Shown: positions 1 to 5,836, counted from the stretch's first letter. The stretch: 5,836 nt of DNA from an uncultured Rhodobacterales bacterium (GCA_937901055.1 CALCGO010000124.1:1-5836); one strand, 5' to 3'. Made by a program: numbers and translations. The notes: generated from the letters alone by a model not told the origin.

Positions 1-433
1 CGCACCGGTTTTCCAATCCACCAGCATCCTCGCGCTGGAGGGTGCAATGCCGGCCACCCAGCGTAACCCTTTGTTTAATAATGTTACCGCCGAGCAATAC
101 ACAATGGCCGCTGCCTTCCAGCTTCGCACCCAAATGCAAGCGAACGAAAGTCTCGAATTCGAGATGCCCATAGACACCACGCAAGGGTTGCTGACAATAA
201 TCACTTCGGCCTCAACGCCGGCACAAGCCTATTTACAAAACGCCGAGCTGATAAAAACTGCAGACACTCTCGCTTTCCCGGCGCGGATAAAAGTTCTGGT
301 CCGACCAGTTGCAGTCGAACACGCCATACGCCGCGTACTCCCCAACACCCTGCTCACCTTCCTCATCGGCCTGTCGCTGTTCTCCATCAGCGGTATCTTT
401 TTCCAAAGCTTTCGGCACTACGCCCGAAATTGA
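1..433 (+). CDS. C-terminal part of a membrane-anchored protein, possibly a capsule/exopolysaccharide co-polymerase (5' end outside window)
   Basis: The reading frame is open from base 2 to the TGA at 431-433 (143 residues visible), so the gene begins upstream and the ATG at 47 need not be a start. The visible part is a mostly polar, apparently extracytoplasmic region. It ends in one strongly hydrophobic segment at about 347-403, followed by a short basic tail (RHYARN), so the C-terminus should face the cytoplasm by the positive-inside rule. No catalytic motif is visible. A periplasmic domain followed by a C-terminal transmembrane helix, directly before a UDP-sugar dehydrogenase gene, fits the chain-length/polysaccharide co-polymerase or KpsE-like capsule export proteins. 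That is inference from topology and neighbourhood; I do not recognise a diagnostic family motif. It lies 15 bases before the next gene on the same strand and probably shares its transcript. Confidence 0.6.
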   Translation, partial: APVFQSTSILALEGAMPATQRNPLFNNVTAEQYTMAAAFQLRTQMQANESLEFEMPIDTTQGLLTIITSASTPAQAYLQNAELIKTADTLAFPARIKVLVRPVAVEHAIRRVLPNTLLTFLIGLSLFSISGIFFQSFRHYARN

Positions 434-435
434 AC

Positions 436-440
436 AGGAG
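436..440 (+). promoter_or_regulatory. Shine-Dalgarno site of the UDP-sugar dehydrogenase
   Basis: AGGAG lies 8 bases before the ATG at 449, in the 15-base gap after the preceding stop codon. It supports 449 as the start even though this gives the protein about 20 residues before the usual dinucleotide-binding strand. Confidence 0.8.
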
Positions 441-448
441 TTTTTCAA

Positions 449-1774
449 ATGAATGTAACCACCCCGCTCAAACTTACTGATGCGCTTCCAGTTATCCCGC
501 TTCGCACAGACGAAACAATCGCCGTCGTCGGGCTTGGGTATGTCGGGCTTCCAGTTGCTGTCGGGTTTGCGCGCCATTTCACTAATGTTACCGGGTTCGA
601 CATCAACGAATCCCGTATCCTTCAGCTCGACGACGGCTTCGATAGCACGTTGGAAATTAGCCGCGCGGAAATAATGGAATCGCACCTTGTGGTCACCCAT
701 TCCGTCGCGAGCCTATCATTGGCCAGCTTCTTCATCGTCACAGTTCCGACCCCTATCGACAAGGGCAACAGGCCGGACCTCTCGCCGTTGCGGGCGGCGT
801 GTAAAACGATCGCCCCACACTTGTCCAAAGGTGCAATCGTAGTGTTTGAATCCACCGTCTACCCCGGTGTCACCGAAGACATCTGTGGTCCGATCCTTGC
901 CGAGATTTCCGGGTTACGCTGCGGGGTCGACTTCAAGCTGGGGTATAGCCCCGAACGTATTAACCCGGGCGATACGGAACACAGGCTTGAAAATATCACC
1001 AAGGTGGTCGCAGCCCAAGACGCAGAATCCCTTGAACGTGTCGCGGACGTTTACGGCACGCTTGTCCATGCTGGCGTCCACCGTGCCCCTACTATTCGCG
1101 TTGCCGAGGCGGCCAAAGTGATCGAAAACACCCAACGAGATGTTAACATTGCCCTAATGAACGAAATTGCAATCATCTGCGACCGCCTTGATGTTCAAAC
1201 CAGCGACGTAATCGAAGCGGCCTCGACCAAGTGGAACTTCCTGCCCTTTACCCCCGGTTTGGTTGGCGGCCATTGCATAGGCGTGGACCCCTACTATTTG
1301 ACCGCCAAGGCGGAGGAAGTCGGTTATCATTCAGAGATTATTCTGTCAGGTCGCCATGTGAACGATGGTATGGGCGCGTTTATCGCCGCCAAAGCTGTCA
1401 AAATGCTAGCGTCGCTTAACGTCCCCTTGTCGCGTGCCAATGTTGGCGTGCTCGGGTTAACGTTCAAGGAAAACGTGCCGGATTTGCGAAATTCCAAGAC
1501 CTTCGATGTGCTGGATGCTCTTTCCGAATTCGGTGTGCGCCCAATCGTGCATGACCCGATGGCCAACCGCGCTGAAATACCCGAGGGCGCGTTTGATTGG
1601 GTCGATGCCGGCGATATGCCCAAGCTCGATTTGCTCATTTTGGCTGTGCCGCACCACGAATACATCGAAGGTGATGTGGCTAAGCTGGTGCGTGACGGCG
1701 GGGCCATAGTTGACATTCGTTCCGCGTTGAACCGCGGCGACATACCTAGAAACGTCAGGTATTGGAGTCTTTAG
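449..1774 (+). CDS. UDP-N-acetyl-hexosamine 6-dehydrogenase (TviB/WbpA-type nucleotide sugar dehydrogenase)
   Basis: This cytoplasmic enzyme oxidises C6 of a UDP-sugar to the carboxylate with two NAD+, giving a UDP-uronic acid for capsule, O-antigen or exopolysaccharide. The 441 residues match the family length. In order: the N-terminal NAD-binding Rossmann motif GLGYVGLP (28-35) with the ribose-binding acid D51; VPTPI (99-103); FESTVYPG with E134; YSPERINPGD (166-175); the central-domain helix with K223 and N227 in AAKVIENTQR; the catalytic cysteine C276 in GGHCIGVDPYY; and the C-terminal UDP-binding domain starting near GLTFKEN (336-342). The pattern around K223 and C276 resembles the TviB/VipA and WbpA enzymes acting on UDP-GlcNAc or UDP-GalNAc more than plain UDP-glucose dehydrogenase, but substrate cannot be read with certainty. 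The upstream membrane protein fits a surface polysaccharide locus. Its TAG stop overlaps the stop of the convergent gene. Confidence 0.92.
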   Translation: MNVTTPLKLTDALPVIPLRTDETIAVVGLGYVGLPVAVGFARHFTNVTGFDINESRILQLDDGFDSTLEISRAEIMESHLVVTHSVASLSLASFFIVTVPTPIDKGNRPDLSPLRAACKTIAPHLSKGAIVVFESTVYPGVTEDICGPILAEISGLRCGVDFKLGYSPERINPGDTEHRLENITKVVAAQDAESLERVADVYGTLVHAGVHRAPTIRVAEAAKVIENTQRDVNIALMNEIAIICDRLDVQTSDVIEAASTKWNFLPFTPGLVGGHCIGVDPYYLTAKAEEVGYHSEIILSGRHVNDGMGAFIAAKAVKMLASLNVPLSRANVGVLGLTFKENVPDLRNSKTFDVLDALSEFGVRPIVHDPMANRAEIPEGAFDWVDAGDMPKLDLLILAVPHHEYIEGDVAKLVRDGGAIVDIRSALNRGDIPRNVRYWSL

Positions 1775-2463
1775 TTCACGTATTCCGCCCCCAAAACAGG
1801 GCCGAAATCTTTCGCTTGAACCAAAATCACATATCGGCTGCCGCCCTTAAGCGACGCATTAACCTTTACATCTGACCTGCCATTCCAGTTGCCGACCCAT
1901 GTCATCTCTTCGACGACGTTGACATAAATGATAGACCGGCCTGCATTCTCCCCGCGCGAGATGTTAGTTGTCGCTTCGGGAATAACACGGACAAGAAAAA
2001 TATCCGCCGCTGGCAATCTGGACGCCAGCGCCGAAATCTTGATGTTCGCGGTATCGCCTGATGTGTTCAAGCCAACTTCTAGCATCGGCTGTTCGGCTTG
2101 AAACTGGTCAACATACATGCGGATTTTCCGCTCGTTGCTACCAACAATCTGCGTCTCGCCGTGGATGACCGCTTGTGGCGTGTAAAGCGTCCGCAGGTTC
2201 CAGCGATTGCGATACCCCATCTGGCGCTCGGTATTTTCTGGGCGTGAAAACTTGTCTTTCCAGCCCAGATAATCCCAATAATCGACGTGCCACCCCAGTA
2301 CTATCACGCCATCCTCCGACGCCAACTCACGCAAAACATCATCCGCAGGTGGGCAAGAGCTGCATCCTTGCGAGGTAAACAGCTCTACAACGACATTTTG
2401 TGCAAAGACGGCAGAGGGCAGCCATAAACCGAAGGCTACTACAAGGATTTTGATTAAACGCAT
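1771..2463 (-). CDS. Secreted thioredoxin-like DUF1223 family protein
   Basis: The 230-residue protein begins with a typical Sec signal peptide (basic MRLIK, hydrophobic core, likely cleavage after AVFA at residue 21), so the mature protein should be periplasmic. It starts with a beta strand followed by a CxxC pair, C34-S-S-C37, in the pattern ELFTSQGCSSCPPAD. This is the redox-motif position of a thioredoxin fold and the hallmark of DUF1223. Other family-typical stretches are GWHVDYWDYLGWKD (57-70) and YTPQAVIHG (94-102), where P96 may play the cis-proline role. The C-terminal half is beta-rich. The function of the family is not established; a thiol-disulfide role is inferred from the CxxC motif. 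It lies 79 bases downstream of prpE on the same strand. A GGAG Shine-Dalgarno site stands 5 bases before the ATG. Its TAA stop overlaps the convergent dehydrogenase stop. Confidence 0.88.
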   Translation of the reverse strand: MRLIKILVVAFGLWLPSAVFAQNVVVELFTSQGCSSCPPADDVLRELASEDGVIVLGWHVDYWDYLGWKDKFSRPENTERQMGYRNRWNLRTLYTPQAVIHGETQIVGSNERKIRMYVDQFQAEQPMLEVGLNTSGDTANIKISALASRLPAADIFLVRVIPEATTNISRGENAGRSIIYVNVVEEMTWVGNWNGRSDVKVNASLKGGSRYVILVQAKDFGPVLGAEYVN

Positions 2464-2468
2464 CGGGG

Positions 2469-2472
2469 CTCC
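2469..2472 (-). promoter_or_regulatory. Shine-Dalgarno site of the DUF1223 gene
   Basis: On the - strand GGAG lies 5 bases before the ATG at 2463. It begins 4 bases after the base of the inverted repeat at 2477-2514, so an RNA hairpin there would sit next to the ribosome binding site. Confidence 0.65.
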
Positions 2473-2476
2473 GAAA

Positions 2477-2514
2477 GTTGAGGGTTACCACTTGATACGG
2501 GCAAATCCCTCAAC
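2477..2514 (-). repeat. Perfect 8-bp inverted repeat in the prpE-DUF1223 gap
   Basis: GTTGAGGG (2477-2484) and CCCTCAAC (2507-2514) are perfect complements separated by 22 bases, giving a centre-to-centre distance of 30 bp, about three helical turns. On the - strand the 3' arm is followed by only three T residues, so it is a poor Rho-independent terminator. It could be a hairpin affecting readthrough from prpE or DUF1223 translation, or a dyad bound by a regulator. The repeat is seen directly; the role is inferred. Confidence 0.5.
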
Positions 2515-2542
2515 ATTCCAGTCAAGCCTTCGCGAGCAAAAG

Positions 2543-4444
2543 TTACCGTGAAGAACCACCTGCATAGCCAAGCGTTCTCAACGCTGCTGTGATTTCGTCC
2601 AAAATAACCGGATCATCAATCGTTGCAGGCATCTTCCACGGCGTCTCGTCGGCGATATTAACCATAGTCCCACGCAAGATTTTTCCTGAACGGGTTTTAG
2701 GTAGACGGTCAACCACAAGTGTCAGTTTGAAAGCCGCCACTGGTCCGATTTTCTCACGTACCAGTTTCACCACCTCAGCGACAATTTCTTCGTGTGAGCG
2801 GTTAACACCATTATTGAGACAGATGAAGCCAAGCGCCAATTGCCCCTTCAACTGATCCGCAACACCGATCACTGCACATTCTGCCACATCTGGATGAGCG
2901 GCTAGAACCTCCTCCATCGCGCCAGTCGACAAGCGGTGGCCAGCGACGTTAATCACGTCATCCGTCCGCGCCATGATGTAAAGGTAGCCGTCCTCGTCAA
3001 TAATTCCGGCGTCACCTGTTTCGTAATACCCGGAAAAAGTATCAAGGTAGGATTTAACGAACCGTTCTTCAGCATTCCAAAGTGTTGGTAATGTTCCCGG
3101 TGGCAGCGGCAGCTTGATCGCAATTGCGCCCAACTCTCCGGCTGGCAATTGGTGGCCGTCATCGCCCAAAACCTGCACGTCGAACCCAGGCATTGCAACG
3201 GTTGGCGAGCCGAGTTTCATTGGCAACTCCTCCAATCCCAACGGATTTGCTGCGATCGAAAAACCGGTTTCAGTCTGCCACCAGTGGTCTACTACCGGAA
3301 TGCCAAGCTGGTCTTGCGCCCAAATAATCGTGTCAGGGTCGGCACGCTCACCCGCCAAATAGAGGGCTTTTAGACTGCTTAGGTCGTACTTTTTCACAAA
3401 CTCCCCGGCCGGGTCCTCGCGTTTGATAGCCCGGAAAGCGGTGGGGGCCGTGAAGAACGACGTCACCTTATGTTCCTCGATCACCCGCCAGAATGTGCCG
3501 GCATCAGGCGTCCCGACAGGCTTGCCCTCGAACACAATCGCGGTGGATCCGTAGATCAGCGGCGCATAACAAATATACGAATGCCCAACGACCCAGCCAA
3601 CATCCGAAGCCGCCCAGAAAACTTCTCCTGGCTCGACGTTATAAATATTTTTCATAGTCCAGTTCAGCGCAACCATATGCCCGCCACTTGGCCGCACCAC
3701 GCCTTTGGGTTGGCCTGTCGTACCGGAGGTATACAGAATATACAGTGGATCTGCGCCACCAATTGGTACGCAATCGGCAGGCTCGACGCCTTCTTGCACG
3801 CCGAACCAATCGAAATCGCGTCCCTCGGTCATATCCGCCTGTGCCTGTTCGCGCTGAAGGATAATCGTGAATTCCGGCTTATGCGCCGCCAGTTCAATCG
3901 CGCCATCGAGCAGCGGTTTATACTTGATCACCCGCCCCGGCTCGATCCCGCAGGATGCGGCTATAATCGCTTTGGGCGTTGCATCATCAATCCGCACAGC
4001 CAATTCGTTCGCGGCAAATCCACCGAAAACAACAGAGTGCACCGCCCCGATGCGCGCGCAGGCCAACATTGCATTCAACGCCTCAGGTACCATCGGCATG
4101 TAAATCAATACACGGTCGCCCTTGCCAATTCCCTTGGCTTTCAGCGCACCAGCTAGCAAAGCGACCTGATCAGTCAACTCCGCATAGGAAATTTTGCGTT
4201 TCGCACCCGTGATCGGGCTATCATAGATGATCGCCGTTTGATCGCCGCGCCCTGCTTCAACGTGCCGGTCCAGCGCGTTATAACAGGTGTTCGCCTCGCC
4301 ATCGGTGAACCACTCGTAAAGGGGTGCATTGCTGGAATCCAACGCGCGCGTTGGCTTTTTAGTCCAGCTAATCGCCTCCGCGGCTTCCATCCAGAATGCC
4401 TCGGGGTCGGCTTTCCAGCCGTCATACACAGATTTGTAACTCAT
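2543..4444 (-). CDS. prpE: Propionyl-CoA synthetase (acyl-adenylate-forming, PrpE)
   Basis: This cytoplasmic enzyme activates propionate with ATP and CoA through propionyl-AMP, feeding propionyl-CoA carboxylase and methylmalonyl-CoA mutase. The 633 residues match the short-chain acyl-CoA synthetase length. Visible are an N-terminal ACAS-type region (1-60); the phosphate-binding loop YTSGTTGQPKG (238-248); HWWQTETG (387-394), where the Trp before QTETG is retained as expected for a small acyl pocket; YETGD (474-478); the hinge region RTDDVINVAGHRLST (493-507); and the C-terminal loop KTRSGK with acyl-adenylating lysine K588. That lysine is the usual site of reversible acetylation in the family. 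TSGTTG followed by an Arg (GVVR), rather than the TSGSTG...HTTGG style of acetyl-CoA synthetase, favours PrpE. Acetate as an additional or main substrate cannot be excluded. The start at 4444 is supported by AGGAG 6 bases upstream. It lies between maeB and the DUF1223 gene. Confidence 0.9.
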   Translation of the reverse strand: MSYKSVYDGWKADPEAFWMEAAEAISWTKKPTRALDSSNAPLYEWFTDGEANTCYNALDRHVEAGRGDQTAIIYDSPITGAKRKISYAELTDQVALLAGALKAKGIGKGDRVLIYMPMVPEALNAMLACARIGAVHSVVFGGFAANELAVRIDDATPKAIIAASCGIEPGRVIKYKPLLDGAIELAAHKPEFTIILQREQAQADMTEGRDFDWFGVQEGVEPADCVPIGGADPLYILYTSGTTGQPKGVVRPSGGHMVALNWTMKNIYNVEPGEVFWAASDVGWVVGHSYICYAPLIYGSTAIVFEGKPVGTPDAGTFWRVIEEHKVTSFFTAPTAFRAIKREDPAGEFVKKYDLSSLKALYLAGERADPDTIIWAQDQLGIPVVDHWWQTETGFSIAANPLGLEELPMKLGSPTVAMPGFDVQVLGDDGHQLPAGELGAIAIKLPLPPGTLPTLWNAEERFVKSYLDTFSGYYETGDAGIIDEDGYLYIMARTDDVINVAGHRLSTGAMEEVLAAHPDVAECAVIGVADQLKGQLALGFICLNNGVNRSHEEIVAEVVKLVREKIGPVAAFKLTLVVDRLPKTRSGKILRGTMVNIADETPWKMPATIDDPVILDEITAALRTLGYAGGSSR

Positions 4445-4450
4445 CTTATT

Positions 4451-4455
4451 CTCCT
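4451..4455 (-). promoter_or_regulatory. Shine-Dalgarno site of prpE, overlapped by an upstream stop codon
   Basis: AGGAG on the - strand lies 6 bases before the prpE ATG at 4444. Its first bases are shared with the TAG stop (4456-4454) of the short ORF at 4454-4489, so the two are fused as TAGGAG. This is the usual arrangement for translational coupling. Confidence 0.75.
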
Positions 4456-4489
4456 ATGATCTGAGGCCCTCCAGCCCCGGCGTTTTCAT
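4454..4489 (-). CDS. Candidate 11-residue leader peptide upstream of prpE
   Basis: Reading the - strand from ATG at 4489 gives M-K-T-P-G-L-E-G-L-R-S and a TAG stop at 4456-4454. A strong purine-rich Shine-Dalgarno-like run, GAGGGGG, lies at 4501-4495, with 8 bases between its GAGG core and the ATG. The stop overlaps the prpE Shine-Dalgarno site, and 9 bases separate it from the prpE ATG. The peptide shows no run of one regulatory amino acid, so classic amino-acid attenuation is not suggested; translational coupling or protection of the prpE leader is more likely. An ORF this short can arise by chance, so the call rests on the combined position of its Shine-Dalgarno site and stop. Confidence 0.35.
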   Translation of the reverse strand: MKTPGLEGLRS

Positions 4490-4494
4490 CGACG

Positions 4495-4501
4495 CCCCCT
4501 C
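4495..4501 (-). promoter_or_regulatory. Shine-Dalgarno-like run before the candidate leader peptide
   Basis: GAGGGGG on the - strand, correctly spaced for the ATG at 4489. No other start codon within 15 bases downstream would use it. It is the main reason to take the short ORF seriously. Confidence 0.45.
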
Positions 4502-4522
4502 GAGGTGATCGTTTTCTTATTA

Positions 4523-5836
4523 TTATTCATATACATTGACCGGCGTTCCGGCGAGTGCCGCAATATTCAGCAATCCCCTCGCTGTGATCGAGGGCGTCAC
4601 AATATGCGCCCTGTTCCCCATTCCCATTAGAATAGGTCCGACTTCCAGTCCATTGGCTGACATTTTCAAGATGTTGCGAACCGCGCTAGCCGCATCGGAA
4701 TTGGCGAAAACCAGCACGTTGGCCGCCCCGTCATATCGCGAGTTCGGATAAATCTTGCGGCGTAGATTTTCATCAAGCGCTGCGTCGGTATGCATCTCAC
4801 CCTCGTAAACGAAGTCGAGGTCCATGCTATCCAAAATCTCGATTGCTTCACGCATCCGGCATGCAGATTCCGTTGGCAAATTCCCGAACTGCGAGTGCGA
4901 ACACAGCGCCACTTTTGGTTCCAGACCAAATCGATGCACGTGACGCGCGGCCGCCACCACAGTGTCCGCCATCTGCTGTGCAGTTGGTTCAGGATTTACG
5001 TGTGTGTCGGCAACAAACAGCGGACCGTCTTCCAAAATCATCAGCGACAAAGCCCCGACGGCGCGCATCCGCTCTGTACCCAAAATCTGTTGAATGTATT
5101 TCAAATGCCACAAATACTGCCCGAACGTACCGCAAATCAGGCTATCCGCGTCCCCGCGATGCACCATCACGGCACCAATCGCTGTTGTGTTGGTTCGCAT
5201 AATCGCCTTGGCCAGTTCCGGCGTCACACCACGACGTTGCATAATTTCGTGATAGCTGCCCCAGTAATCACGAAACCGCGGGTCGTTTTGAGGGTTAACC
5301 AATTCGAAATCACGGCCTTCCTTGATAGGCAAACCAAATTTTTCGCATCGTGCCGCGATAACGTCCGGGCGACCGATCAAAATTGGTTTGTCGGTCATCT
5401 CTTCAACCATAGCGTGGGCGGCGCGAAGTACGCGTTCGCTTTCCCCCTCGGCAAAGACAATTTTCCGCACGGCGTTGTTAGCTGCCGCAAATACCGGGCG
5501 CATGATCAACGCAGACTTGAAGACCGACCCGTCGAGCTTTTGCTTATACGCCACCAAATCCGAAATCGGACGGCTTGCAACGCCACTTTCCATCGCGGCC
5601 TTTACAACCGCGCAGGAAACGATCGCCAACAGACGCGGATCGAATGGTTTCGGGATCAAGTAGTCGGGGCCAAATTTCAGGCTCTCGTCCTTGTAAACCG
5701 CCGCCGCTTCTGCACTGGTAGAAGCCCGCGCAAGTTCCGCTATCCCCTCGACACAAGCAACCTCCATTGCGTCGTTAATTGTGGTTGCCCCGACATCCAG
5801 CGCACCCCTGAAGATGAACGGGAAACACAAGACATT
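4523..5836 (-). CDS. maeB: NADP-dependent malic enzyme with phosphotransacetylase-like domain, C-terminal part (5' end outside window)
   Basis: MaeB decarboxylates malate to pyruvate and makes NADPH in the cytoplasm. The frame is open to the window edge, so the gene is cut; 437 residues remain of a family usually about 750-770 long. Lost are the N-terminal malic enzyme domain and much of the NAD(P)-binding domain. What remains starts in the malic enzyme NAD-binding domain (CFPFIFRGALDVGA at about 5827-5786, then YLIPKPFDPRL). The phosphotransacetylase-like domain follows from about 5467, opening with RKIVFAEGESERV, with VALCSHSQFGN, EGEMHTDAAL, and GPILMGM near its end. In characterised MaeB proteins this domain is regulatory, binding acetyl-CoA and related metabolites rather than catalysing acetyl transfer. 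By eye, the catalytic Arg and Asp of true Pta are not conserved here. The gene ends in three tandem TAA codons, 78 bases before prpE. Confidence 0.92.
   Translation of the reverse strand, partial: NVLCFPFIFRGALDVGATTINDAMEVACVEGIAELARASTSAEAAAVYKDESLKFGPDYLIPKPFDPRLLAIVSCAVVKAAMESGVASRPISDLVAYKQKLDGSVFKSALIMRPVFAAANNAVRKIVFAEGESERVLRAAHAMVEEMTDKPILIGRPDVIAARCEKFGLPIKEGRDFELVNPQNDPRFRDYWGSYHEIMQRRGVTPELAKAIMRTNTTAIGAVMVHRGDADSLICGTFGQYLWHLKYIQQILGTERMRAVGALSLMILEDGPLFVADTHVNPEPTAQQMADTVVAAARHVHRFGLEPKVALCSHSQFGNLPTESACRMREAIEILDSMDLDFVYEGEMHTDAALDENLRRKIYPNSRYDGAANVLVFANSDAASAVRNILKMSANGLEVGPILMGMGNRAHIVTPSITARGLLNIAALAGTPVNVYE

Noticed and set aside
47..433. ATG at 47 as the true start of the first gene
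   Set aside because: The same frame is open upstream to the window edge, there is no Shine-Dalgarno-like purine run before 47, and the protein is better read as the C-terminal part of a larger one.
233..700. 155-codon open frame on the - strand
   Set aside because: It lies antisense across the end of the membrane protein and the conserved Rossmann region of the dehydrogenase; its composition is not protein-like for any family I know.
1327..1743. 138-codon open frame on the - strand inside the dehydrogenase
   Set aside because: It is antisense to the UDP-binding domain, rich in Ser, Pro and Thr, with no start signal; a shadow frame.
2484..2525. Possible sigma-70 promoter for the DUF1223 gene (TTGACT or TTGAGG as -35)
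   Set aside because: TTGACT at 2525-2520 has no -10-like hexamer at 16-18 bases, and TTGAGG with 17-base spacing meets only TGGTAA, a poor match. A promoter cannot be excluded but is not supported.
3470..4156. 228-codon open frame on the + strand inside prpE
   Set aside because: It is antisense to the conserved ATP-binding half of PrpE, has no ribosome binding site before its ATG, and encodes a low-credibility sequence rich in His, Arg, Asn and Pro; a shadow of GC-biased codon use.
4461..4474. Hairpin from CTGAGG and CCTCCAG before prpE
   Set aside because: Pairing needs a bulge and would leave a one-base loop, so it cannot form as a stable stem.
4511..4536. AT-rich end of maeB as a promoter for prpE
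   Set aside because: Several TATA-like strings exist, but none has a recognisable -35 element at proper spacing; the triple TAA explains part of the AT-richness.
4523..5830. TTG at 5830 as the start of the malic enzyme gene
   Set aside because: This codon lies inside the conserved malic enzyme domain (NVLCFPF), and the frame continues to the window edge; it is an internal leucine.

Overview
The window looks like an alphaproteobacterial chromosome, most likely a marine Rhodobacterales (Roseobacter-group) organism. The reasons are the character of the PrpE and MaeB proteins, the DUF1223 secreted protein, a moderate-to-high GC content by eye, and dense packing with good Shine-Dalgarno sites. 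This placement is my recognition of protein families, not a search result. There are five protein genes, two of them cut by the window edges. I see no RNA gene, CRISPR array, transposase or attachment site.

Left part, + strand (1-1774): the 3' end of a gene for a protein with a C-terminal membrane anchor, possibly a polysaccharide co-polymerase or capsule-export type protein. Fifteen bases later comes a complete UDP-sugar 6-dehydrogenase of the TviB/WbpA type. Together they look like the end of a surface-polysaccharide locus.

Right part, - strand (5836-1771): reading leftward, the C-terminal 437 residues of an NADP-malic enzyme with a phosphotransacetylase-like domain (maeB), then a complete propionyl-CoA synthetase (prpE), then a secreted thioredoxin-like DUF1223 protein. 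The gaps are 78 and 79 bases and the genes share a strand, so cotranscription is plausible. The metabolic logic for the first two is good: PrpE activates propionate to propionyl-CoA, which can enter the TCA cycle as succinyl-CoA, and MaeB converts the resulting malate to pyruvate and NADPH. The DUF1223 protein has no obvious link to this.

The two blocks are convergent, and their stop codons overlap in the four bases 1771-1774, leaving no room for an intergenic terminator. The small-scale structure sits in the two gaps of the - strand block. The maeB-prpE gap holds an 11-codon leader-like ORF with its own Shine-Dalgarno site, whose TAG stop runs into the prpE Shine-Dalgarno site. The prpE-DUF1223 gap holds a perfect 8-bp inverted repeat. 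I see no convincing new multi-gene system; the leader ORF and the inverted repeat are the best candidates for undescribed regulation.
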